The notes: generated by a model not told the origin, from the letters alone. Counted from the first letter of the stretch, positions 28,101 to 33,460 are shown. The stretch is DNA of 64,000 nucleotides from Agrypnia vestita (GCA_016648135.1 JADDOH010002288.1:106913-170912); one strand, 5' to 3'. Numbers and translations: made by a program.

Positions 28101-31100
28101 CATTTTAAATCACGCAATTTGAATTTTTTAACAAGTTACAAAAAACTAATGATGCACATGGCAATACCTTGTGGAATCCATTTTATCTTTAAATATTATC
28201 GCGATCCCTAACATTGGGGAATTCTATGCACAATTTTTTCAGTGCGCTTTCTTTGCTTCTTGCTGATATGCGCGTATAGCTTTAGTTAAGACTCATTCTT
28301 CATACTTGAACATGTTTAAATTGTTTTTCTTTTTTTTAAACATTTTCAATAACAGCCATCCAAACGTGATGAAATTGAAAAATTATTTGATTTTTTCGTA
28401 GTTTAACTTGCATTTTTCATAAAATTAACGGCATTTTTGTGAATTTCATAATCGCATAGTGATTTTTTTTGGGTACCTTGAATTTCGAATTAGCGGGGTT
28501 CTTTAGTATTAAACTTCCTTATATGGATACAGGACGACAGGGATACCAGAAGACCTAGCATTTCCGACTGCCATCCAGTCAAGAGCCGTTCTGCCTGTGT
28601 AACATCGGGAGTTCACTTTCGGATAAGTATCCGACTTGATTCGTGATTACCCAAGCGTGGAATCAACATCACCATGTAGAAACAAAATTATATCACAACA
28701 AAACTGCAAATCTCCCGCGATTTTCCTACCTTTTGGCTGACAGTATGGGATGATTTCCACTGCCATCTAGGAATGGCGAACGCATTCATTTAAAAAATAT
28801 ACATTTTCATCAATCAAAACACATTGTAGATGCCTCGTAGAGACGAAACTATTTTATATGGGAAAGTAGGTATAGTAATGTAATAGTAATGTAACGTTCA
28901 CCAATTCCACCCATGAATGACTAGAATGTCTAGCAAATTTTTGGAATTTATATGTATAGAGGATATAACAGAGCTGGTCCACAATACTTTACAGGTAGAT
29001 TCCTGCCTTGATTATGAGTCGAAAATGTTCAAGCAACCATGACCTAATATCAATAGTTAAGGAGATATGCGACATAAGAGTTAGCATTTTTTTTCAATAT
29101 TTCTGACTAATTTTTTGCAAAAAATTGAAGTACCATTACATTAACTTATATGGATTATGAAAAATTCATTAACTTTAATACGAATAAAAGGATAAAAACT
29201 TTGCAAAAATTTTAAAAAGTTTTTTGTAAGGTTTTTAGCATTTTATTTGAGTAGTATTGAAGCTTTCATAATCGATATAAGTTACTGTAATGATTGTTCA
29301 ACTTTTTGTAAAAAATATGAAGTATTGAAAAAAATGCAGACTAAAAAATCTTAATAACTATTAATATTAGATCATGGTTGCTTGAACATTTTTGACTCAT
29401 TTTCAAGACAGGAATCCACCTGTAAAGTTTTTGCTATTAGCTATGACACATCCTGTATATTTTTGTGGCCTGTGGTATTTACTATATTTTTTATAAATAG
29501 AGTTGGCGCTTATTCGTTGTTACAGGTTCGTTGTCCTCGTCAATCTTGCCCGTATACGAAGATTTCCGTGCAGTACACTTTATCAGACGATTAAGTGAAA
29601 AAAGGCCTGCTCCAAATGGTATAATCCAAGATCATGGTCCCTTTGTTCATACAATGAAAATAATTATATCTCTATATAATTTAATGTCCTGATTACAAAA
29701 TGAAAGATAATTGATGTTTATATATAAAGTATTAAATAAACTTTGAAACTTTTAATATATGTGCTTTTTGAAATTTATTTTATACTCTTTATGTAAAAGC
29801 CTAATGGGCGTAAACAAATAATAAAATAAAATAAGATTTTTTAAAGTTTTAAATTCAACTTAAAGTTTTGAAAAAGGTACCATACATTTTGAATGTCAGT
29901 CATTACTTTAAGAACCATAGAAAAAAGATATATAAAAGAAAACGTAAAGAAAAAATATATCATGCAATATGAATTTTGTTCATCCATGCAAACTGTAAAG
30001 TACAGAAATATAATTATGAATTAATAAATTCTTTGATTTCGTTTCAAAAATGTTTTAGAAAAATCATTCATTCATAATAGAAAAAAAAAATCATCAAAAT
30101 AATCACATTTTATTAATAAATCTAAGCATTGTAATTTTATCAAACTAAAATAATCTTAAACTAAATTAAACAAACCAAACCTAATAACCTAACCACACCA
30201 AACCTAATAACCTAACCTAACCAAACCTAATAACCTAAACTAACCTAAACAAACCTAATAACCTAACCTAACCAAACCTAATAATCTTTCTCATCCTAGC
30301 CAAACCTAATAATCTAAAATATAGTCCGTCCAACTTATCTGGAGAATAAAGGAGGGCGTCCCAATCGTTGTGGTACTGCCCATAGTCTAAAAATGATCTC
30401 ATTTGTAGGGAATTTCTTGCAAATTCGTTTTTTCTTAAACAAGTTATTAAGCAGTATACGACACGATAAAAAGCAAAAAATGTAAACTAACGTACAAATA
30501 AATTTATCAAAATATACATTATTAAAATACACAACGTCACAAAATGGTGTTTTTTCAAAATCAAAGAAAAATAAAATTTTCAGGAAAAATAGGCCGGCGC
30601 CACATTACGCAGATCTTCCGCCGCGTTTTTTCCGTTGCGCCAAATCGGCAAAGCAAATAGATCGACCGATCATCCGCGTAGTGTGTTTAATAAGCGCATA
30701 TTGTATGGAAAGAAATGTAGCGATGTTCCACGACAGAAGAGATGCGGCGGAAGATCCGCGCAGTGTGGCGCCGGTTTTATTCGGTGTCTCATACCTAATG
30801 ATCATGACCACCATGTTTAACTCAGTAACACCTAAGGATATCAATCGGTTTAGGGCCGTTGTATCAACTTGGTTTATAGTAATCTTTCGTTCAAAGCATA
30901 GATATTTTGCATTTTCCACCGATCAAACAACTCGCTCTCGTAAAAATCTATGCTTTAAATGAACTATTGCTATAAAGTAAGTTGATGCAACCAGTCTTTA
31001 ATGTGCATAAATAAAAAAGTTTATTTTTGAAAAAAGATGTTTATACAAATGAACTCGTTAATGAATTTTGTAATAAAAAGTATAAATAATAAAAATTCTA

Positions 31101-32307
31101 TGTAAAAAATTATCGAATAAAATATGTTCTAAAACTTTTCTCATCTTACGGCTTCTAATTCAATTTTTCCACTTATCCTTGTTCTTTTTTTTCCGGGTGT
31201 AGATATTTTAATGCCCATTTCCACGGCCACTTTACCTTCTTTAACTATTTTGTAAATTGCCGATTCAGAAATACCTGAAGAAATTGTATAATAGTAAAAT
31301 AAAAAACTAAGTATGGGAAAATCATTATAACTGCATGGCAGCACTAACCTGAAGTGGCGGCAATAAGTCTATGAACAAAATAAAACGGTATAATTGGGGC
31401 TTTTAGACGTTGTTCCTCTTCAAAAAACGTGTGCATTTTCAGGATTATTTCCCGAACACCGCTTTGAATGGTTTTTGGCATGGTGACAATCTAAAATTTT
31501 CTTAAAAAACTATCGAAACAGTCGTGAACCCTCTGTAAACAAAGTCTGTCAAAGGTCTGTCAGCTGTAGATAATCCAATACGGCGTCGTTAGTTCCAAAT
31601 TTGGCCATTCTTCAGATAAGTTAGACGGACTATACAGAAAGTACCTAGGTACGTTCAATATTCAACTTATTTCTTTACTCTATAAATATAAATTTGCCAT
31701 GTAAACCTTGTACATTGTCCATAGATATTTTTCCTTAGATATTGCCTATGAAATGTCAAAATATATGGTATATTTTTCGAAACTTTGAAGTATAATATCT
31801 TATATAATACTTATTATTTAAACGTAAATTATCTTTCATTTTGTTATTAGCACATTCAATAATATAATGAAATACTCATTTTCATTGTTTATACAATGGG
31901 ACCATGATCTTGGATTTAATTAGCTCTTCAAATAATGATCTTTTTTAGTTAATGGCCGTCGCCCGAATTCATAAAACTTTTAACAAAAATCTTACCTGAT
32001 GTGTAAATCTCGCCGGAGGCAGCTGCAGATTCCTCGTCTTGGTGAAGTCCATCCGTTTGTTGAGCCCGAACTTGGTCTGGCCCATGACGATCTTCTTCGG
32101 TCGGTCCAGCCTCTCCATCGAGCCGAGGGGCTGCTCGTCGTCGTGCGAGTCCTGCAGCTTGCGCGCGCCGCCGGCCACCTTGGCGCCGTCCTTCTTCAGC
32201 CCGGGTCGAACGGCTTTCTCCGGGCTCTTGTCATGCTTGCGCGTTATCAGGTTCTCTTTGCGGGACTTGATACTTCGGACAGACATATTCGACGGGTTGT
32301 TCTCCAT
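1..32307 (-). CDS. Wnk: WNK Ser/Thr protein kinase, 16 coding exons, 3' end beyond the window
   Basis: WNK kinases sense chloride and cell volume and phosphorylate SPAK/OSR1 (Fray in flies), which regulate cation-chloride cotransporters. Coding exons on the minus strand: 32307-31996, 27925-27809, 27663-27496, 25165-25022, 15570-15462, 14129-14012, 12861-12759, 10818-10646, 9732-9512, 8078-7921, 7816-7728, 5934-5791, 5381-5217, 2762-2588, 1453-1368 and 655 to 1. Every junction has AG/GT ends and matching phase; the sum is 2937 nt (979 codons). Visible: glycine loop [11 protein letters not shown] with the WNK-type catalytic Lys (K337), Cys instead of Lys in VAWCEL (C354), HRDLKCDN (D453), DLG (D472), activation loop with S482 and S486, and [12 protein letters not shown]2-like domain (about 585-670) follows, then a charged coiled coil and a Gln-rich tail with no stop before base 1. 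Family assignment is certain. The start is the first in-frame ATG; 5' noncoding exons are probably further upstream. Confidence 0.96.
656..1367. other. Wnk intron 15, no gene seen
   Basis: AT-rich intron. I see no repeat longer than a few tens of bases and no convincing coding exon. Confidence 0.6.
1368..1453 (-). CDS. Wnk: Wnk coding exon 15, Ser/Gln-rich segment
   Basis: 28 codons plus two bases: [20 protein letters not shown], then QANSHQQA (residues 733-760). The acceptor ACCGCAG and donor GTAAGA both fit phase. The leading Met is internal, though it could serve as an alternative start. Confidence 0.78.
1585..1690 (+). pseudogene. non-LTR retrotransposon RT C-terminal fragment
   Basis: An open stretch reads [20 protein letters not shown], then KFIRFINFK. 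This matches the WSPHY...RIERIQ(H/K)KF motif just after the RT domain of Jockey-like LINEs. It is about 35 codons, flanked by non-coding sequence, and sits inside a Wnk intron on the opposite strand. Confidence 0.72.
1690..1890 (-). mobile_element. Penelope-like pseudo-LTR relic, family B
   Basis: It is clearly alike to 33480-33735: both share TTTTCATGGCCGTTCAGAAT, the AACCTATTGCAGGGTCCA-type core, and a 100-base stretch with TAGTTTGTGTTAGGTTA. It carries a decayed hammerhead ribozyme on the minus strand (see next entry). Penelope-like assignment rests on the ribozyme and the foldback layout. Confidence 0.6.
1725..1775 (-). ncRNA. hammerhead ribozyme motif, family B, decayed
   Basis: Minus strand: stem I strand CAGCC, core CUGAUGG (1768-1762), GGACCC / GGUUCC stem II, then GAAAC (1741-1737) and AUC as the cleavage triplet. 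The core has G for the usual A at position 9, so it is probably inactive. The stem I strands pair with one mismatch (CAGCC with AGCTG), which supports the fold of the better core at 33.5 kb. Confidence 0.5.
2040..2186. repeat. pogo-like MITE end remnants, tandem
   Basis: Three copies of CCTTGAATTTAGAA about 55 bases apart, followed by GATGTGGTTTTAC. The same inner-terminal sequence occurs next to the right TIR of the pogo-like MITEs at 28 and 61 kb. Fragmentary. Confidence 0.4.
2588..2762 (-). CDS. Wnk: Wnk coding exon 14, Gln/Glu coiled coil
   Basis: [20 protein letters not shown], then Q-rich heptads ending VLYPYLNTQ (residues 675-732). Predicted coiled coil, with no aromatic residues in the first 10. 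Donor GTAATG, phase 0. Confidence 0.85.
3681..4012 (-). pseudogene. non-LTR retrotransposon RT C-terminal tail
   Basis: Minus-strand fragments in two frames: [20 protein letters not shown] and [11 protein letters not shown], then [31 protein letters not shown] and [16 protein letters not shown]. This is the classic C-terminus of L2/CR1-group LINEs (AAPKLWNSLP...FKxxLKTHLF). Frame change near 3860 and 5' truncated. Confidence 0.8.
4530..5095 (+). pseudogene. non-LTR retrotransposon C-terminal tail (RTE/R4-like)
   Basis: Plus-strand pieces in shifting frames: [20 protein letters not shown], then [33 protein letters not shown], and at the end [15 protein letters not shown]. The order is that of the domain after RT in Dong/R4/RTE-type LINEs. 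Several stops and frameshifts. Confidence 0.78.
5217..5381 (-). CDS. Wnk: Wnk coding exon 13, PF2-like domain
   Basis: [20 protein letters not shown], then [20 protein letters not shown] (residues 620-673). This is the second half of the PF2-like domain; in mammals this region engages RFxV-type peptides and regulates autophosphorylation. Confidence 0.92.
5791..5934 (-). CDS. Wnk: Wnk coding exon 12, kinase end and start of PF2-like domain
   Basis: [20 protein letters not shown], then [20 protein letters not shown] (residues 572-618). It completes the kinase and starts the OSR1_C/PF2-like fold found in WNKs. Confidence 0.93.
5935..7727. other. Wnk intron 11, one GC-rich island, otherwise AT-rich
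   Basis: 6110-6370 is conspicuously GC-rich and open in several frames on both strands (60-80 codons each) with no family I recognise. It looks like part of an unidentified repeat rather than an exon. 6640-7680 is very AT-rich with nothing seen. Confidence 0.45.
7728..7816 (-). CDS. Wnk: Wnk coding exon 11, end of kinase C-lobe
   Basis: [20 protein letters not shown], then SCIKPNKAD (residues 542-570), matching the WNK segment before the RP-x-x-x-LL end of the kinase. Donor GTGAGC, phase 2. Confidence 0.94.
7921..8078 (-). CDS. Wnk: Wnk coding exon 10, kinase C-lobe
   Basis: [20 protein letters not shown], then [20 protein letters not shown] and [11 protein letters not shown] (residues 490-541). 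The donor is GTACGT, phase 0. A heat-shock-element repeat lies just upstream of its acceptor. Confidence 0.96.
8119..8500 (+). mobile_element. dispersed repeat carrying heat-shock-element arrays, copy 1
   Basis: Starts TAGTTGTGCCCGCACGGC and ends before a TA microsatellite (TTTTTATATATATATG). An inverted copy lies at 47316-47780, alike along its whole length. It holds repeated TTCTAGAA and TTCCAGAA units. Class unknown; a terminal microsatellite would suit a Helitron-like or SINE-like element. Confidence 0.7.
8206..8225. promoter_or_regulatory. perfect four-unit heat shock element
   Basis: CTTCCAGAACTTTCAAGAAA is four contiguous inverted 5-bp units (nTTCn nGAAn nTTCn nGAAn). A second array of the same pattern (CTTCCAGAACTTTCTAGAG) lies at 8323-8341. 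Binding by HSF is inference. Confidence 0.55.
8968..9296. mobile_element. 330-bp MITE with about 60-bp terminal inverted repeats
   Basis: Left end TAAGGGTACGAACATGCCAA (8968 on) is the inverse of TTCGGCATGTTCGTACCCTTA (ending 9296). Pairing continues through GCCTCACTGCGATACCTYGCGGTC. The centre has no coding. Lies in Wnk intron 9. Superfamily unassigned. Confidence 0.82.
9512..9732 (-). CDS. Wnk: Wnk coding exon 9, catalytic loop and activation segment
   Basis: [20 protein letters not shown], then [24 protein letters not shown] and [10 protein letters not shown] (residues 416-489). The DLG motif and the Leu after it correspond to the region where mammalian WNK1 binds chloride. The two serines of the activation loop are conserved. 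Confidence 0.96.
9733..10645. other. Wnk intron 8, AT-rich, nothing recognised
   Basis: Contains a small cluster of GTTGA-type echoes near 10250-10440 but no gene, TIR pair or LINE motif that I can support. Confidence 0.5.
10646..10818 (-). CDS. Wnk: Wnk coding exon 8, kinase N-lobe
   Basis: [20 protein letters not shown], then [13 protein letters not shown] and the hinge region [12 protein letters not shown] (residues 358-414). It contains helix C and its conserved Glu. The donor GTGAGG leaves phase 2. Confidence 0.95.
11140..11790 (+). pseudogene. Tc1/mariner-superfamily transposase relic
   Basis: Plus-strand pieces: [20 protein letters not shown], then (after an inserted stretch at 11279-11426 flanked by GATGCAGATTTG repeats) [33 protein letters not shown] and SLRSPKATV. 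The DEAHFY...VNKxNC block holds the second catalytic Asp region of the DDD/E transposases common in arthropods. Stops and frame changes show it is dead. It is split again by the LINE insertion at 11831. Confidence 0.78.
11831..12128 (+). mobile_element. 5'-truncated non-LTR element with 14-bp target duplication
   Basis: Open frame [20 protein letters not shown], then [10 protein letters not shown] and [18 protein letters not shown], the C-terminal tail of an RTE-like LINE, ending in (TTAG)n. It is flanked by a perfect duplication, TTATTGTTAAGGTA, at 11817-11830 and 12129-12142. This marks a recent, target-primed insertion of only the last 300 bases. Confidence 0.87.
12143..12683. other. Wnk intron 7 remainder
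   Basis: 12143-12260 continues the interrupted transposase relic. After that, up to the exon at 12759, I see ordinary AT-rich intron. Confidence 0.45.
12759..12861 (-). CDS. Wnk: Wnk coding exon 7, glycine loop and WNK cysteine
   Basis: [20 protein letters not shown], then [10 protein letters not shown] (residues 324-357). The Lys in the glycine loop (K337) and the Cys 17 residues later (C354) show the WNK signature: the catalytic Lys has moved from strand beta3 to the P-loop. Confidence 0.95.
13158..13206 (-). ncRNA. hammerhead ribozyme motif, family A (inverted copy)
   Basis: Exact inverted copy of the fold at 13512-13562: core CUGAAGA (13198-13192 on the minus strand), same GCUAC/GUAGC stem II and GAAACCCGGUU segment. 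Stem I strands are intact (AAGAUCC with GGAUUUU). Confidence 0.7.
13512..13562 (+). ncRNA. hammerhead ribozyme motif, family A (sense copy)
   Basis: Core CTGAAGA (13521-13527), one extra A, stem II GCTAC/GTAGC with loop GGTA (13529-13542), GAA (13543-13545), stem III ACC/GGT across a single base, and U553 as the cleavage base. Stem I pairs AAGATCC (13514-13520) with GGATTTT (13554-13560), seven pairs including one G-U. Type I layout with very short stem III, as in Penelope-like elements; short stem III implies activity as a dimer. Confidence 0.72.
14012..14129 (-). CDS. Wnk: Wnk coding exon 6, pre-kinase segment
   Basis: Encodes about residues 284-323: [20 protein letters not shown], then an acidic stretch, then [11 protein letters not shown]. 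That last motif directly precedes the kinase domain in insect WNKs. The donor is a weak GTCCTC; phase 2 matches exon 7. Confidence 0.9.
14130..14690. other. Wnk intron 5, no gene seen
   Basis: Includes (AATAAT)n-like runs near 14370-14400. No motif recognised. Confidence 0.5.
14690..15145 (+). pseudogene. mariner-type transposase relic
   Basis: C-terminal part is well kept: [24 protein letters not shown] (here [20 protein letters not shown]), [11 protein letters not shown]. The FQ(Q)W...RWxKC...GDYxEGD block is the end of SETMAR-like transposases. Weak N-terminal traces (IKFSQKLGE) appear near 14710-14740. Broken by stops. Confidence 0.75.
15462..15570 (-). CDS. Wnk: Wnk coding exon 5, acidic/Ala-rich linker
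   Basis: 36 codons plus one base (residues 248-283), starting [10 protein letters not shown] and ending GQTDASDFK. The acceptor is ATTTCAG and the donor GTACGT, ending in phase 1, which fits exon 6. Confidence 0.83.
15770..15945 (+). pseudogene. non-LTR retrotransposon tail fragment
   Basis: Reads [12 protein letters not shown], then CATSESGPE in a shifted frame, and ends with [16 protein letters not shown] remains. The GKIEGRRxxGR...[10 protein letters not shown] pattern is the LINE C-terminal zone, here frameshifted. Confidence 0.55.
16147..16345 (-). mobile_element. tRNA-derived SINE
   Basis: Minus strand starts with a tRNA-like head: GTTGGTCTTGTGGTTAGGA (A box) and GGTTCGAATCTC (B box, complement of 16284-16294). 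A 110-base body follows and ends in a 28-base A run (T run 16147-16174 on plus). The anticodon arm does not pair, so it is a SINE and not a tRNA gene. Confidence 0.8.
16365..16592 (-). pseudogene. Jockey-like LINE C-terminal tail
   Basis: 75 open codons: [20 protein letters not shown], then [33 protein letters not shown]. The HRTNYG..SP..R...N....D.F..SL..F(K) motif is the typical 3' end of Jockey-group ORF2. 5' truncated; head-to-tail next to the SINE. Confidence 0.85.
16660..16830 (+). mobile_element. Penelope-like pseudo-LTR relic, degenerate
   Basis: Holds inverted pieces of GTGTCGAGATACGATTCT and GTCGAGAATCGTATATC, with CTCCTGAAGATG between. This looks like a hammerhead-bearing pseudo-LTR in which stem II no longer pairs. 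Related to the family C motif at 57.2 kb (GTCGAGAATC). Confidence 0.45.
17112..17540 (+). pseudogene. RTE-like LINE fragment, copy 1
   Basis: [20 protein letters not shown], then [39 protein letters not shown] and, after a frameshift near 17340, [20 protein letters not shown]. Nearly the same as 53905-54290, which is the longer copy. Confidence 0.88.
17880..18080 (+). pseudogene. non-LTR retrotransposon tail fragment
   Basis: [20 protein letters not shown], then [16 protein letters not shown] and, shifted, [12 protein letters not shown]. Fits the YNxELxxLF...RRLRWxGH...GRPKxRW pattern of LINE tails. Frame broken. Confidence 0.65.
18150..18310. repeat. small foldback repeat
   Basis: TACTGGATTTTGTCCCAGGGA (about 18178-18198) is repeated inverted as TCCCTGGGACAAAATCCAGTA (about 18260-18280), with TTCAGAA/TTCTGAA beyond. 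A single arm recurs at 26487-26530. Confidence 0.6.
18311..19660. other. Wnk intron 4: no gene, repeat debris
   Basis: 18720-19080 has a short inverted repeat (TTAAACAATATTTTTTATGA and its partner near 18790). 19150-19640 is GC-richer; 19560-19600 (GAGGCTTTTAACAGGGCCAT) resembles 34825-34860, so it is part of an unidentified dispersed repeat. Confidence 0.4.
19664..20125. mobile_element. foldback MITE family FB-A, full copy
   Basis: TIR ATAGGGCGTCTCGTAGCTGG at the left and GCTACGAGACACCCCGTAT at the right. The two halves are inverted relatives through AAAGTTTGC...TTTTTTTCAATATTT. Related to the copies at 28958 and 45127. Confidence 0.7.
20126..21045. other. Wnk intron 4, no gene seen
   Basis: 20195-20320 resembles family B pseudo-LTR material (TTTTCACGGCCGTTCATC, CATTGCAGGG). 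20685-20702 is an AAT microsatellite. Otherwise nothing recognised. Confidence 0.4.
21046..21896. mobile_element. pogo-like MITE, diverged
   Basis: Left end CAGCAAAACCTTGTCATAAT and right end ending ACAAGGTAATAC are imperfect inverted partners, with the inner sequence typical of the family (CAAGTCCAAAAATGTAAATTT, TTGTACTTGAATGTGTTTAAA as at 28295). Related to the copies at 27962 and 61263. Confidence 0.5.
21897..22170. mobile_element. FB-A foldback MITE, left half only
   Basis: GAGTTAGTTCACAATTCTTT, then GAGTTGAAAATGTTGGCAC and GTTACGGAGATAACTTCATAG follow the order of the left half of the 28958 copy. Confidence 0.5.
22171..23890. other. Wnk intron 4, no gene; FB-A and pogo scraps
   Basis: 22985-23030 is a pogo-MITE right end (TCCCTTGAATTTGGAATTAA). 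23550-23710 is an FB-A fragment (GTGAAATGTCAACAGTGACA). The rest is AT-rich and unassigned. Confidence 0.4.
23900..24020 (-). pseudogene. CR1-like LINE RT fragment
   Basis: Minus strand: [20 protein letters not shown], then [20 protein letters not shown]. Matches the LEYASxxWxPH...xRRFTKxIxGLxxLxYEERL stretch after the RT domain. Very short and isolated. Confidence 0.72.
24085..24290 (+). repeat. dispersed repeat, partner of 38865-39060
   Basis: TGTTGTTACGATGCAAAAAA, TTTATTTGGAATATC and GGACAAAGCTAGGAAATGGT recur in inverted orientation at 38865-39060. Function and class unknown. Confidence 0.65.
24293..24530. repeat. tandem duplication, two units of about 119 bp
   Basis: GTTATTGAATCGACTCTTTT and the following 100 bases (to CCATATTGTCATTTT) occur twice in direct order with about seven differences. 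Confidence 0.85.
25022..25165 (-). CDS. Wnk: Wnk coding exon 4, proline-rich linker
   Basis: 48 codons (residues 200-247) including [13 protein letters not shown] and ending [10 protein letters not shown]. The acceptor is TTTTCAG and the donor GTACGT, phase 0 at both ends. The polyproline run could be an SH3- or EVH1-type ligand; this is inference. Confidence 0.84.
25166..26260. other. Wnk intron 3 part, no gene seen
   Basis: AT-rich; opposing open frames of about 60 codons here have no recognisable motif and biased AT codons. Confidence 0.5.
26740..26975 (+). pseudogene. non-LTR retrotransposon tail, relative of 11831
   Basis: TTTGGGCATGTTGAGCGAAT, then GGAAGACGCGGCGTGATCAG and GTGTGGCGGTCTATCCTCTC follow the 11850-12100 fragment in order (WFGHVER...RPRxxWxDQ...AxxVWRSILS). 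Stops from the start, no open frame. Confidence 0.65.
27496..27663 (-). CDS. Wnk: Wnk coding exon 3, N-terminal linker
   Basis: 56 codons (residues 144-199), from [13 protein letters not shown] to LNSLSTSVA. The acceptor is ATTGCAG and the donor GTACGT, phase 0 at both ends, so skipping would keep frame. Short His stretches are present; no domain. Confidence 0.82.
27809..27925 (-). CDS. Wnk: Wnk coding exon 2, His-rich linker
   Basis: 39 codons (residues 105-143), beginning [16 protein letters not shown] and ending [10 protein letters not shown]. The acceptor is TTTCCCAG and the donor GTTTGT, phase 0 at both ends. Low-complexity N-terminal linker; about half of the first 20 residues are His or Pro. 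It may be alternatively spliced, because it keeps frame if skipped. Confidence 0.82.
27962..28506. mobile_element. pogo-like MITE, full length
   Basis: Ends CAGTAAAACCCCGATGATTC and TTAGCGGGGTTCTTTAG, flanked by TA on both sides (27960-27961 and 28507-28508). A second partial terminal repeat (AACCCCGATAATTCGAAAAC) follows the first. No transposase. Inside Wnk intron 1, 36 bases from exon 2. Confidence 0.82.
28958..29459. mobile_element. foldback MITE family FB-A, full copy
   Basis: ATATAACAGAGCTGGTCCAC at the left; GCTATTAGCTATGACACATCC at the right. The halves are long imperfect inverted repeats (GTTCAAGCAACCATGACCTA against ATCATGGTTGCTTGAACAT). Partial copies: 21897, 23550, 41380, 52860, 58190, 59290, 59640 and 62220. 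Confidence 0.82.
30155..30312. repeat. degenerate telomere-like CCTAA tract
   Basis: About 12 units of CCTAA spread in patterns such as AACCTAATAACCTAACC and CCAAACCTAATAACC. CCTAA is the complement of the TTAGG insect telomere repeat. It abuts the Tc1-like element at 30322. Confidence 0.7.
30594..30778. mobile_element. 185-bp MITE nested in the Tc1-like element
   Basis: CCGGCGCCACATTACGCAGA at the left against TCCGCGCAGTGTGGCGCCGG at the right, pairing for about 34 bases through TCTTCCGCCGC. Superfamily unassigned. Confidence 0.78.
30854..30995. mobile_element. PIF/Harbinger-like MITE
   Basis: GGGCCGTTGTATCAACTTGG at the left; AAGTTGATGCAACCAG at the right. Same family as 37350-37474. Its inside contains the AAAATCTATGCTTTAAA motif found in all copies. 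Confidence 0.68.
31141..31481 (-). CDS. HTH-only transposase N-terminal protein, spliced, 88 aa
   Basis: Exon 31481 to about 31349 gives [20 protein letters not shown] and HRLIAATSG. After an intron (GTTAGT...TTCTTCAG), the second exon [25 protein letters not shown] runs to the TGA at 31141. This is the N-terminal helix-turn-helix of a widespread insect DDE transposase family (EGK...STPGKKR). The catalytic part is deleted, yet frame, splice sites and start are intact. It could be translated as a DNA-binding repressor of its own family; this is inference. Confidence 0.62.
31633..31995. other. Wnk intron 1, no gene seen
   Basis: AT-rich; shares GATCATGGTCCC-type echoes with 29630 (ACCATGATCTTGGATTTAAT) in inverted orientation, so the Tc1-like element and its flanks appear to sit inside a larger inverted pair. 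Confidence 0.4.
31996..32307 (-). CDS. Wnk: Wnk coding exon 1 (start codon)
   Basis: Encodes residues 1-104, starting [20 protein letters not shown]. It is rich in Lys and Arg with no recognised domain. It ends THQ before the donor GTAAG, phase 0. A weak acceptor-like TTAG lies about 8 bases before the ATG, so the transcript probably starts in a separate upstream exon. Confidence 0.85.
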
Positions 32308-33275
32308 TCCGTGTCTAAGATACGTGTGAAAATGTTGCGTTTACGTGTGTGATGTGTAAATTAACGAGGGTGAGTTTTACGAATGTTACGCTGTCGGTGG
32401 ATGAGAGTTGTGGTGATGAAAAAAAGATTGACAGGCGAAGATGCAATCTTCTAGTGATGACAATTCTCCTTGAAGACTGAAATGCACGGGAGTTTACTGG
32501 TTTTGTAAATACTTTGGATCAAAACTGAATACGCGGGCTCCATTTGTTTCAAAATTTTCACTTCAAAACTAGTACCCACAAATAAATTAACGGTATCTTA
32601 AAAAACTCTAATATTGTTGACTAAAGTATATAGAATAACGTTAAACATACATACACGTTTTAACGAACAAATAAAAGTTTAATAAAAAAAAAGAATTAAT
32701 CAAGGATACTTCACATTTGGAAACTATTTAGAGAAAAATAATATTATTCAATCATTCGTCAATCGCGTAAAATTAAAAAAGTTACGAAACGAAGCGTGTT
32801 TGAAAATAAAAATAAAATGAGTTCAGTCTTTTATTGTAAAAATTTGGCTTTCTGCTGGAGTCAAAGTTTTATAAGTTTAACTAATAAAAAAAAAAACGCT
32901 AAGTCTAACTGTAGAAATGAAAAATAAAAAGAAATATATATGTATATATATACGAAAATGATATTAATGCTTTTAAAACTAAATCACATTTTTTTGTTTT
33001 TTTTAAATATTTTTAAACTATGACAACGGAGGTGGTGTAGCGAGTGTGCAATGTGCTTTCCAAAATAAACTTAGTAAAATGTAAAATTAAATAATACGGA
33101 GATTCTCTCCCTAAGTTCTATTGCGTAGAATGATGTTGGTCGCTTTGTGTTGGTCTGTAACAAATAGAAAAAAATTAATTAAGATTACTAGCTATGACTA
33201 TACATTCATTATAAATTTCGGCCGCTAGTTAAGGCTTTGAGAACAGCGCCATCTTGATAACTTAAAATAGTAACA
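32308..33275. other. upstream of the Wnk start codon, no gene seen
   Basis: 5' flank of the Wnk ATG. TATATGTATATATATA at 32937-32951. I see no convincing promoter or exon here. Confidence 0.4.
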
Positions 33276-33460
33276 GGGGTCATTGAAGTATTACGTACGC
33301 ACAATTTGCAAAGTTCTTACTCCCCCCTCCTATGTTTATGTAAACATTGATACAAATATATATTTTTATTTGGTATTTATTTTTTGTATACAAGTAGGGT
33401 TGCCATATGTGTTTAAATCAGTATCTTCTAAATTTTACAAAAAAGATTTATTTTTCTGTG

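Larger units (their letters stand above)
30322..31632 (-). mobile_element. Tc1-like deletion derivative with nested MITEs
   Basis: TIRs TAGTCCGTCCAACTTATCT (30322-30340) and AGATAAGTTAGACGGACTA (31614-31632) with TA on both flanks. Size 1311 bp. It keeps the 5' part of a transposase gene (31481-31141) but no catalytic domain. Two smaller MITEs sit inside its other half. Confidence 0.85.

Noticed and set aside
30605..30962. Overlapping open frames on both strands as a small gene
   Set aside because: They cover a MITE with 34-bp TIRs and a Harbinger-like MITE inside a Tc1-like element; no coding signature.
31999..32352. 117-codon plus-strand open frame
   Set aside because: Antisense to Wnk exon 1; the minus frame has correct splice sites and phase.
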